From the NCBI GenBank assembly GCA_964490005.1, contig CAZBBB010000002.1, positions 38,614 through 102,613 of the forward strand: 64,000 nucleotides of DNA, in the 5' to 3' direction. A program made the translations under genes and the position numbers. The notes beneath the pieces were generated by a model, which searched no databases, was not told where the DNA came from, and saw only the letters and a program-made list of their open reading frames with translations. Below are positions 1 to 7,239 of this stretch, piece after piece (position 1 is the first letter of the stretch; every line of letters begins with the position of its first letter). Source of the stretch: CAZBBB01 sp964490005 (GTDB taxonomy: Bacteria; Planctomycetota; B15-G4).

Positions 1-559
1 CCAGCGCGCCGAACTCGCGCGCGGCCGCTACTACGCCAGCACCTTCCGCGGCTGCGGCACGCTGGCGCGCACCGAGGTGCTGCGCGCCACGGGCGGCTAC
101 GACGAGCGCTTCTTCATCTACGGCAACGAGCGCGACCTGGCGGCGCGCGTGCTGGCGCGCGGCGGGCGCATCCTGCAGCTGCCCGAGGCCGTGATCCACC
201 ACGCCACGCCCTTCGGCATGAAGGCCGGCCGCCGCTCGCTCTACTACCACGTGCGCAACTTCTGGCTGTACGCCTTCAAGAACTGCCCCTGGAGCGCGGT
301 GGCGCGTTCGGCCTTCTCGCTCGTGCGCAAGGGGCTGTCGCGCGGCGGCACGCGCACGGCGCCGGCCGCGACCGCCAGCGCCGAGGAGGGCGAGCTCGAG
401 GCCACCGGCACGATGGGGCTGGCGCGCGCGATGCGCGAGACCGAGGGCGCCTGGTGGATCGCCTTCAAGGCGAGCCTCAACGCGCTGCTCAACCTGCCCT
501 ACTGCCTGGCGCGGCGGCAGGTCGTGCGCGCCCCGGACTTCCGCGTCCCGGGGCTCTGA
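1..559 (+). CDS. Family 2 glycosyltransferase, C-terminal part (cut by window edge)
   Basis: The frame is already open at base 2, so this is the 3' part of a gene that begins outside the window. The visible 185 residues include GYDERFFIYGNERDLAAR, the end of a GT2 catalytic domain, where an aromatic/acidic patch followed by D-L-x-x-R normally closes the acceptor site. A basic, partly hydrophobic tail follows. The next gene starts one base after the stop, so it is the upstream member of a GT operon and probably adds one sugar to a surface glycan at the cytoplasmic face. Donor and acceptor cannot be deduced. The family call is firm; the N-terminal nucleotide-binding half is not visible. Confidence 0.85.
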   Translation, partial: QRAELARGRYYASTFRGCGTLARTEVLRATGGYDERFFIYGNERDLAARVLARGGRILQLPEAVIHHATPFGMKAGRRSLYYHVRNFWLYAFKNCPWSAVARSAFSLVRKGLSRGGTRTAPAATASAEEGELEATGTMGLARAMRETEGAWWIAFKASLNALLNLPYCLARRQVVRAPDFRVPGL

Positions 560-560
560 G

Positions 561-1643
561 ATGGGCGAGCGCGTCACCGTCGCCGTGACGAACTGGAACG
601 GCGAGGCGTATCTGGGCGACTGTCTCGACGCGATCGCGGCGCTGCAGGGCGACGTCGCCGAGGTGCTCGTCGTCGACAACGCCTCGACCGACGGCAGCCA
701 GGCGATCGTGCGCGCGCGGCCCGGCGTGCGGCTGATCGTGCTGGCCTCCAACGAGGGGCCCTGCCCGGCGCGCAACGAGGGGCTGCGGCAGGCGCGCACG
801 CGCTGGGTGCTGCAGCTCGACAGCGACGTCCTGGTGCGGCCTGACACGCTGCAGCGCCTGCTGCCGCAGACGGAGCTGCCGGGCGTGGCGGCCGTGCAGC
901 CGCGCGCGGTGCTCGCGGCCGACCCGTCGGTGGTGCACTACGACGGCGGCCGGATGCACTACGTCGGCATGATGACGCTCGACAACCTGCTGGCGCGCGC
1001 GAGCGGCCCGCCGCCGCCGCCCGCCGACGTCGACGCGGTCATCAGCATGGCGCTGCTGCTCGACCGCGAGGTCGTGCTGGACCTGGGCGGCTACGACCCG
1101 GCCTACTTCATCCTGTTCGAGGACCACGACCTGTCGTACCGGCTGCGCGCGACGGGTCATCGCCTGCGGCGCGTGAGCGAGGCGCTCGTGCTGCACCGCG
1201 AGGGGACGGCGGGGCTGTCGTTCCGTCCCGGGGCGCCGAGCTACCCCGCGCGGCGGGCCTTCCTGCACGGGCGCAACCGCACCTACCTCGTGCTCAAGAA
1301 CTACTCGCTGCCGGCGCTCGTGGCGAGTTGGCCGGGGCGCCTGCTGTACGCCGCGGCCTACCTCGTCTTCGCGGCCCGCCGCGGCGTCCTCGGCAGCTAC
1401 CTGAAGGGGCGGCTGGGCGCGCTGGCGCTGCTTCCGCGCGCGCTCTCGCTGCGGCGCGGGCTGGCCGGCCGTCGCTCGGTCTGCGACCGAAGGCTGCTGC
1501 ATGCCGATGATCTGACGGTCTCGCCGCACCTGTCCCGCGCTCCGCTGGAAGCCCGTGCCGAAAGAACGTTCAATGTCGTCCTGCGCGGCTGGTGGCGGCT
1601 GGCGCGCCTGCTGCTTCCCGCTCAACGTCCCGAGACGCGCTGA
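561..1643 (+). CDS. Family 2 glycosyltransferase
   Basis: A 360-residue GT-A fold enzyme. It has the N-terminal strand TVAVTNWNGEAYL, the nucleotide-contact motif DNASTDGS near residue 40, a DSD metal-binding triad at residues 87-89, and the late motif YFILFEDHDLSYRLRATG expected near the acceptor site. The C-terminal third is basic with a hydrophobic patch, suggesting peripheral membrane contact. It resembles the rhamnosyltransferase-like GT2 group, but the sugar is not predictable. The ATG lies one base after the upstream stop, so the two are probably cotranscribed. An 80-base gap before the next GT holds two tiny overlapping ORFs. Confidence 0.9.
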   Translation: MGERVTVAVTNWNGEAYLGDCLDAIAALQGDVAEVLVVDNASTDGSQAIVRARPGVRLIVLASNEGPCPARNEGLRQARTRWVLQLDSDVLVRPDTLQRLLPQTELPGVAAVQPRAVLAADPSVVHYDGGRMHYVGMMTLDNLLARASGPPPPPADVDAVISMALLLDREVVLDLGGYDPAYFILFEDHDLSYRLRATGHRLRRVSEALVLHREGTAGLSFRPGAPSYPARRAFLHGRNRTYLVLKNYSLPALVASWPGRLLYAAAYLVFAARRGVLGSYLKGRLGALALLPRALSLRRGLAGRRSVCDRRLLHADDLTVSPHLSRAPLEARAERTFNVVLRGWWRLARLLLPAQRPETR

Positions 1644-1644
1644 G

Positions 1645-1713
1645 ATGACCCGCCGAAGTCGCCGACTCCGTCGTCGCCGCGCCCGCGGCGGGCCGCCCGC
1701 GGGGTGCGCATGA
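1645..1713 (+). other. Arg-rich 22-codon mini-ORF bridging two GT genes
   Basis: This ORF starts two bases after the upstream GT stop and encodes 22 residues, nine of them Arg in the first 14. Its TGA overlaps the ATG of a five-codon ORF (1710-1727), whose TGA in turn overlaps the ATG at 1724 of the next GT. The two would therefore pass ribosomes across the gap by successive ATGA overlaps. There is no good Shine-Dalgarno before 1724. Composition alone could produce such ORFs in GC-rich DNA, so expression is an inference. Confidence 0.25.
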
Positions 1714-1723
1714 CGGTGCGCGC

Positions 1724-2692
1724 ATGACGGGGCCGGCGCGGGGCACGGCGCAGGGCGAGCGCATCGTCGCGATCGTCCTGAACTGGAACGGCGGCGACGA
1801 GACGCTGCAGTGCCTGCGCTCGCTCGCGGGCGTGCTCGACCCGCCGGTCGTGCCGCTGCTGGCCGACAACGGCAGCGAGGACGACTCGGTGGCGGCGGCC
1901 GTGCGCGCCCTGCCCGGCCTGGCCGTGCTGCGCTTCTCCGAGAACCTCGGTTACGCGGGCGGCAACAACCGCGCCATGCGGCACGCCTTCGACGCGCTGC
2001 ACGCCGACTGGGTCTGCCTGCTCAACAGCGACGTCGTCGTCGCGCCCGAGACCTTCGCGCTGCTCCTCGACGCCGTCACGGCCTACGAGGCCAAGGGGCG
2101 CCGCCGCGTCGGCGCGGCCGGCCCCTGCCTGCTGTACCGCGACGAACCGCAGACCGTCTGGGCCTGCGGGGGCCGCATCGGCGCGCAGCTCAACGTGACG
2201 CAGCTCGTCGGGCACGGCCGCCGACCCAAGGGCGGCCCCGCGCGCGAGGTCGACTACCTGCCCGGCGCCTTCCTGCTCGTGCGGCGCGCGGCCTTCGAGG
2301 CGGTCGGCCCGCTCGACGAGAGCTTCTTCTGCTACCTCGAGGACGCCGACTGGGGCGTGCGCCTGCGTGCGGCCGGCTTCGTGTCGCTGGCCGTGCCCGA
2401 GGCCATCGCCTGGCACGCGCTCTCGGCCAGCACCGGCGGCGGCTACTCGGCCGGCCGCAAGTACATGACCGGCGTCAACTCGGTGCGCTTCCTGCGCAAG
2501 CACGGCCGCCCGACGGGCTGGGCCGCGCTCATCGTCTTCGACATCCTGCTCTGGCCGCTGGCCTTCCTGCGCGCGCTCATCGGCGGACGCAGCGCCGGCG
2601 CGACGGCCAAGCTGCGCGGCGTCTTCGCCGGCCTGTGCGGCGCCCGCGTCGACGCCGAGGTCGCCGCGCGCTTCGCGAGGCGGGTCGAATGA
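1724..2692 (+). CDS. Family 2 glycosyltransferase
   Basis: A 322-residue GT2 enzyme. The N-terminal VAIVLNWNGGDETLQCL, the nucleotide motif ADNGSEDDS around residues 48-55, and NSD at 101-103 (DxD position) are all present. The acceptor-side motif YLEDADWGVRLRAAG lies near residue 205. A short C-terminal hydrophobic stretch (LIVFDILLWPLAFLRALI) may tether it to the membrane. The ATG at 1724 was chosen because the domain starts right behind it and the ATG at 1710 is out of frame. Its stop overlaps the next start by four bases (ATGA), implying translational coupling. Probably a step of the same surface-glycan pathway. Confidence 0.9.
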   Translation: MTGPARGTAQGERIVAIVLNWNGGDETLQCLRSLAGVLDPPVVPLLADNGSEDDSVAAAVRALPGLAVLRFSENLGYAGGNNRAMRHAFDALHADWVCLLNSDVVVAPETFALLLDAVTAYEAKGRRRVGAAGPCLLYRDEPQTVWACGGRIGAQLNVTQLVGHGRRPKGGPAREVDYLPGAFLLVRRAAFEAVGPLDESFFCYLEDADWGVRLRAAGFVSLAVPEAIAWHALSASTGGGYSAGRKYMTGVNSVRFLRKHGRPTGWAALIVFDILLWPLAFLRALIGGRSAGATAKLRGVFAGLCGARVDAEVAARFARRVE

Positions 2693-4113
2693 AGATCCTC
2701 ATGCCGGTGCATGTCTTCCTGCCGGGCCACAGCGCCGGCACCGAGGTCTACACCTACAACCTGGCGCGCGCGCTCGTGGCCCGCGGCCACGAGGTCGAGA
2801 TCTTCACCTCCGAGAAGGAGGTCTCGCGCCGGAGCTGGTCGGTGCACGTCGAGCAGGTCGACGGTCTCAAGGTGCACGTCCTGGTCAACAACCTCGACCA
2901 CGACGACTTCTCCGAGACCTTCGCCAACGTCGAGGCCGAGGGCGCCTTCCAGCGCGTGCTCGACGCCTTCAAGCCCGACATCGTCCACGTGCAGCACCTG
3001 ATGCTGCTCTCGATGGGGCTGCCGCGCCAGGCGCGCTCGGCCGGCGCGCGCGTCGTCATGACGCTCAACGACTTCTGGCTGTTCTGCCCGCGCTTCGGGC
3101 AGCTGCTGCTGCCCAACGGCCACCTTTGCGACGGCCCGAACCTGTCCGACTGCGAGAACTGCCTGCAGGACTTCACCTTCAGCCAGGGCAAGCCCGAGAA
3201 GGCGCTGATCAGGCTCATGCAGTACACGCGCGAGCTGTCGGGCGTCGACCTCGCGCCGATCGTCTACTGGGCGCAGGACCGCAGCCGCTGGCTGCGCACG
3301 CGCAAGCAGCGGGGCGGGCGCTCGGCCAAGGCCGGCAAGGCCAACCCCGACGGGTCGCTGCGCGAGGAGCTCAAGCACCGGCAGCGCAAGGTCGAGCTGC
3401 TCATCGAGCAGGTCGACCTGTTCCTCTCGCCGAGCAACACGGTGGCCGAGCGCGCCATCGAGTGGGGCATCCCGCGCGCGCGCCTGAAGGTCTCGCGCTA
3501 CGGCATCGACACGCGCCCCTTCGGGCAGCAGCCGCGCCGCGAGAAGGGCGAGGACGAGCAGCTGGTGTTCGGCTTCATCGGCACGATCGCGCCGCACAAG
3601 GGCGTGCACGTGCTCGTCGACGCCGCGCTGCGCCTGCCGAAGGGCGCCTGCAGGGTGGCCATCTACGGCAGCGACGCGCACCATCTCGAGTACGGCCGCT
3701 CGCTGCGCGCGCAGGCCGAGGGGCGCGAGATCGAGTTCCGCGGCAAGCTGGCCCGCGACCAGATCGCGCAGGCCTTCCACTCCATCGACTGCCTCGTCAT
3801 GCCCTCGCTGTGGCTCGAGAACAGCCCGGTCGTGATCCAGGAGTCCTTCGCGGCGGGCGTGCCCGTGATCGCCAGCGGGCAGGGCGGCATGGCCGAACTC
3901 ATCACCGACGGGCGATCGGGGCGGCTGTTCCCGGCGGGCGACGCGCAGGCGCTCGCGCGCCACATGGCGGCCGTGATCGCCAACCCGACGACGCTGCGCG
4001 CCTGGAGCGTCGCGATGGACGAGGCGCGCAGCATCGAGGACGACGCGGCGGGCGTCGAGCAGCACTACCTCGACGTGCTGCACCACGACGGGCGTCCTCC
4101 GGTCGACGCATGA
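2689..4113 (+). CDS. Family 4 glycosyltransferase
   Basis: A 474-residue GT-B enzyme. The N-terminal Rossmann half begins MKILMPVHVFLPGHSAGTE, with the Gly-containing loop and the helix NLARALVARGHEVEIF. The C-terminal donor half has GFIGTIAPHKGVHVLVDA and the E-x7-E type region around NSPVVIQESFAAGVPVIAS. Between DFW and the domain linker there is a four-cysteine motif (CP, C, C-x2-C) shared with all other GT4 proteins here. Roughly residues 190-260 form a charged, Lys/Arg-rich insertion. The start overlaps the upstream stop (ATGA) and the stop overlaps the next start (ATGA). The frame is open far upstream, but that stretch is a shadow of the preceding gene. Confidence 0.92.
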   Translation: MKILMPVHVFLPGHSAGTEVYTYNLARALVARGHEVEIFTSEKEVSRRSWSVHVEQVDGLKVHVLVNNLDHDDFSETFANVEAEGAFQRVLDAFKPDIVHVQHLMLLSMGLPRQARSAGARVVMTLNDFWLFCPRFGQLLLPNGHLCDGPNLSDCENCLQDFTFSQGKPEKALIRLMQYTRELSGVDLAPIVYWAQDRSRWLRTRKQRGGRSAKAGKANPDGSLREELKHRQRKVELLIEQVDLFLSPSNTVAERAIEWGIPRARLKVSRYGIDTRPFGQQPRREKGEDEQLVFGFIGTIAPHKGVHVLVDAALRLPKGACRVAIYGSDAHHLEYGRSLRAQAEGREIEFRGKLARDQIAQAFHSIDCLVMPSLWLENSPVVIQESFAAGVPVIASGQGGMAELITDGRSGRLFPAGDAQALARHMAAVIANPTTLRAWSVAMDEARSIEDDAAGVEQHYLDVLHHDGRPPVDA

Positions 4114-5486
4114 CGCGCGTCGGCCTCGTCGTGCACGGCCAACCGCCGGAGCTGGTGGGCGGCACCGAGCGGCTCGTCGCCGACGTCGCCGCCGAGCTGG
4201 CGCGGCGCGGTCACGAGGTGGCGATCCTCTCGGGCAGCATCGCCTGGGAGGCGGCCTTCCGCGTCGCGGACGACGCGGCCGGCCCGGTGGCGGTGCGGCG
4301 CCTGCACCGCGACGATCTGTACTTCGAGCGCTGGGACAAGATCGAGAACCCGCGCGTCGAGCGCGCCTACCTCGACTGGCTCGACGAGTTCCGGCCCGAG
4401 GTCGTGCACGTGCACCACTGGGCGCGGCTGACGACCACGCTCGTGCGGCGCGCGCACGAGCGCGGCCTGCCCGTCGCGGCGAGCCTGCACGACCTGCTGC
4501 CGAGCTGCCCGCGCTACCACCGCGTGAAGGCCGATCTGTCCTTCTGCGAGCAGCCGCCGGGGCCCGAGGCCTGCCGGCGCTGCGCCCCGCGCTGGACCTT
4601 CCAGCAGGATGAGGAGATCGACGCGCAGCTCGTGCGCTTCGTCGCCGAGCTGCGGGCCGAGCTGTCGGCCGCCGACCTGCTGCTGGCGCCGACGGAAGGC
4701 CACGCCGAGCGCCTGCTGCGCTGGATGGGGCTGCGGCTGCCCGTGACGGCGCTCGCGCCGGCGGGCGGGTCGCTGCCCGCGCCCGCCGCGCCGCCGCTCG
4801 CCGGACGCGCCGCGAGCGCCAACGCTCCGCTGCGCGTCTGTGCCTTCGGGCACCTGCATCCGCTCAAGGGCGTCGAGGTGCTGCTCGACGCGCAGGCGGC
4901 GCTGCCCGATCCGGCGCTCGTCGAACTGCACGTGTGGGGGGCGAGCCCGACGCCGGAGATGGACGCCGCGCTGCGCGCGCGCGCCGGCTCGCGCGCCGTC
5001 GTCTGGCACGGCGCCTACGGGCCGGCCGATCTCTCGGGCGCGCCGATCGACGTCGTCGTGCTGCCGACGCTGTGCGCCGAGAGCTGGTCGCTGGCGCTCG
5101 ACGAGGCCGCCGCGCTGGGCGTGCCGATCCTCGCGACCGACCTGGGCGCGCTGGCCGACCGCGCGACGCCGCGCATGGCGCTCTTTCCGCGCGGCGACGC
5201 GCGGGCCCTCGCCGCGCACCTGCAGCGCCTCGCCCCCGATCCGGCCGCGCGCGCCGCGATGTCGCGTGCGCCGGGGCCCGCCAGCAGCTCGCTGTCCCGC
5301 CACGTCGACGCGCTGGCCGAGCACTACGCGCGGCTGACGCGCCGCCCGCGCGCGGCCCGAGCGCCGTCCGCCGCGGCGCAGGCCGCGCGCCTCGCCGAGC
5401 AGGAGGCGGCCTTCGCGCGGCGCGAGGCCGCCTGGCACGAGGGCCTGCGCAGCGAGCCGCAAGTGGAGGGCGCCGACGGCCGATAG
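4110..5486 (+). CDS. Family 4 glycosyltransferase with charged C-terminal tail
   Basis: A 458-residue GT-B protein. The N-terminal VGLVVHGQPPELVGGTERLV is followed by a helix ending ARRGHEVAIL. The HVHHWARL segment and the cysteine cluster (SCPRY, then C, then CRRC) match the other GT4s of the window. The donor half reads VCAFGHLHPLKGVEVLLDA and later ALDEAAALGVPILATDLGAL. The usual acidic pair is less regular than in the neighbour (ESWSLALDEA), so substrate or activity may differ. The last 50 residues are Ala/Arg/Glu-rich and helical, possibly a coiled-coil tail. It starts by an ATGA overlap with the upstream GT4, a pair that may act consecutively. Confidence 0.88.
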   Translation: MTRVGLVVHGQPPELVGGTERLVADVAAELARRGHEVAILSGSIAWEAAFRVADDAAGPVAVRRLHRDDLYFERWDKIENPRVERAYLDWLDEFRPEVVHVHHWARLTTTLVRRAHERGLPVAASLHDLLPSCPRYHRVKADLSFCEQPPGPEACRRCAPRWTFQQDEEIDAQLVRFVAELRAELSAADLLLAPTEGHAERLLRWMGLRLPVTALAPAGGSLPAPAAPPLAGRAASANAPLRVCAFGHLHPLKGVEVLLDAQAALPDPALVELHVWGASPTPEMDAALRARAGSRAVVWHGAYGPADLSGAPIDVVVLPTLCAESWSLALDEAAALGVPILATDLGALADRATPRMALFPRGDARALAAHLQRLAPDPAARAAMSRAPGPASSSLSRHVDALAEHYARLTRRPRAARAPSAAAQAARLAEQEAAFARREAAWHEGLRSEPQVEGADGR

Positions 5487-5495
5487 GGAGCGGCG

Positions 5496-5540
5496 ATGGC
5501 CCGCCCGCTCCAGACACCGCTGCCGGGCGTCCCGGCGTGA
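5496..5540 (+). other. 14-codon mini-ORF with its own Shine-Dalgarno, overlapping the next start
   Basis: ATG at 5496 is preceded by GGGAG at 5486-5490, a better ribosome site than any found before the downstream GTG at 5537. The ORF ends in TGA at 5538-5540, overlapping that GTG as GTGA. It may load ribosomes that then reinitiate on the membrane-protein gene. This is inference from spacing; the peptide itself shows no motif. Confidence 0.3.
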
Positions 5541-7069
5541 ACGGCTCGCTGCGCGCCCTGCTGGCGGGCCTCGCCGCCGCCGTGTCGATCTTCGTGATCA
5601 CGCTGTCGCTGCCGGCCGCGTCGATCGCGCAGGGCGCGGCGCTGGTGCTGTTCGCCCTCGTCGCCAACGCCTGGATCGTGGCCGTGGCCGAACGCGTCCG
5701 CCCGCTGCAGGGCAGTCACCGCCTGCCGCGCTTCCCGCTCGGGCCGCGCCTGCTCAAGGCCTACCCGGGGCTCGGCACGCAGTTCCTGGCCTTCGTGGTC
5801 GTGCTCGGCGTGGCGGCCGGCTCGCCGGCGATCTTCGGCTGGACGCTGCTCATCGTGACGGTGGTCTGCATCGACGTGCTGCGGCGCATGGCCTGGTACG
5901 TCGTGCCGGCCGTCGCCGTGATCCACACGCTGCTCAACATGCCCGAGTTCCACACGCTCGGCGACCTCGTGCAGGACGCGCACGGCTGGCTCGTCGGCCT
6001 GGTCTGGTTCGTCGTGCAGGCCTTCGCCGTCTGCGGCTCGCTGCTGCGCACCGACGTCGGCGCGCCGCTGCCCCTCGTGACGCGGGCGGTCGCCGCGCTC
6101 GCGTCGCTGCCCGGCTACGGCGCGGCCTTCTGGATCGTGTCCTCGCTGCCCGTCTTCGCCGGACGCCCCGAGCTGGAGTCCTTCGTGATCGTGCTGCTGC
6201 TCGGCGGCATCCTGCAGTCGGTGCTGCTCTCGGTCGCGGCCAGCGTGCTCTCGATCCGCGACCGCTCGGCCGACGGCCTGCCGGCGGCGAGCGCGCGCGC
6301 GGTGGGTATGGCGCTGCTGCCGCTGCTGCTGCCGGCGCTGCTCGCGGGCCTGGCCCTGCTCGCGCGCGACCTGCCCGGCGACCTTCTGCCGTCGCTGCCC
6401 GTCGAGGGCCTGGCCCTGTTCGCGCTGCTGCTCATCGCGCCCGCCGTCCCGGCCGGCGTGCTCGTCGGCGCCGGCCTCGACGCGCTCGACCGGCGGCGCT
6501 CGGCGGGCCTCGCGACGGCGGGCGCGCTGGCCGCCCTCGGGGCGTGGTTCGTCTTCGGCCCGGCCGCGCTCGGCGCGCTCTACGCGCCCGGCGGCGTGGG
6601 CGACGGCCTGCGCGCGGCCTTCCCGATGCCGGGCGGCGCCGAACCGCTCGTCGCCGAGACGCTGGCCTTCGCCGACCGCTTCGCCTTCGGAATGCCGGGC
6701 GGCGAGCTGGCCCTCTGGCAGCTCCCCGCCGCCGACCTGTGCCGCGCGACCACGCTCTTCGTCGGGCTGCTCGGCCTGTTCTGCGCGCGCGCCCTGCGCC
6801 ACGCGCGGCCCCTGCAGGTCTCCGTCGGCTGGACGAGCCACCTCTCGCTGCTCGCCGCGAGCCTCGGCGGCGCGTGGCTCCTGCTGCCGCGCCTGGGACT
6901 GCTCGCGCTGCCGCTGTGCGCGGCCACGGCCTGCGCGCTGCTGCTGCTGCGCGACGCCTTCCGCCGGGAGATCCTCCCGCCCAAGCTGCCGGAGGTCGCC
7001 GTCGACGAACAGGTCTTCACGCGCGAGCAGCTCGCGGCGCCGGCCAAGGCGCGCGAGATCGTGACCTGA
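5537..7069 (+). CDS. Polytopic membrane protein of unknown function
   Basis: About 510 residues, most in hydrophobic helices: roughly 12-14 membrane segments can be counted, from LLAGLAAAVSIFVITLSL near the N terminus to LGLLALPLCAATACALLLL close to the end. A hydrophilic tail of about 40 residues (rich in E, K and P) is probably cytoplasmic. I do not recognise the family. No Walker, GT or transporter signature is visible. The GTG start overlaps the stop of a 14-codon ORF; no start much further upstream fits, because the upstream frame is a shadow of the GT4. As the last gene of a GT operon before a strong hairpin, a role in glycan polymerisation, export or membrane assembly is possible but unproven. 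Confidence 0.75.
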   Translation: MNGSLRALLAGLAAAVSIFVITLSLPAASIAQGAALVLFALVANAWIVAVAERVRPLQGSHRLPRFPLGPRLLKAYPGLGTQFLAFVVVLGVAAGSPAIFGWTLLIVTVVCIDVLRRMAWYVVPAVAVIHTLLNMPEFHTLGDLVQDAHGWLVGLVWFVVQAFAVCGSLLRTDVGAPLPLVTRAVAALASLPGYGAAFWIVSSLPVFAGRPELESFVIVLLLGGILQSVLLSVAASVLSIRDRSADGLPAASARAVGMALLPLLLPALLAGLALLARDLPGDLLPSLPVEGLALFALLLIAPAVPAGVLVGAGLDALDRRRSAGLATAGALAALGAWFVFGPAALGALYAPGGVGDGLRAAFPMPGGAEPLVAETLAFADRFAFGMPGGELALWQLPAADLCRATTLFVGLLGLFCARALRHARPLQVSVGWTSHLSLLAASLGGAWLLLPRLGLLALPLCAATACALLLLRDAFRREILPPKLPEVAVDEQVFTREQLAAPAKAREIVT

Positions 7070-7080
7070 GCGCGGCGCGG

Positions 7081-7153
7081 GGCGGTGTGCTGCGGGGTCT
7101 CCTCGCTCCGCCCCCCGAAAGGCTGCCGCTCGGAGACCCCGCAGCACACCGCC
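7081..7153. terminator. 22-bp perfect inverted repeat with 29-nt loop, likely transcription terminator
   Basis: Bases 7081-7102 are exactly complementary to 7132-7153, giving an uninterrupted 22-bp stem around a 29-base loop, 11 bases after the stop of the last gene of the GT operon. No T-run follows, so classical intrinsic termination is uncertain; the stem could also protect the 3' end of the RNA. Read on the minus strand the loop begins GAGCGGCAGC and ends GGCGGAGCGA, recalling the loops of the hairpins at 28261 and 30418. Confidence 0.7.
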
Positions 7154-7206
7154 TGGATGCGTCGGGGGCGGGCGCGGCGCACCAACCCGCTCGCTCAGCT
7201 CCGTGC

Positions 7207-7212
7207 TACGCT
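7207..7212 (+). promoter_or_regulatory. Putative -10 element (TACGCT) for the giant repeat protein
   Basis: TACGCT lies 27 bases before the ATG at 7240, in the gap after the GT operon hairpin. A GAGG purine tract about nine bases before the ATG can serve as ribosome site. No clear -35 is seen. Confidence 0.4.
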
Positions 7213-7239
7213 CCTCGGCGCTTCGGCGAGGTTGCTGCT

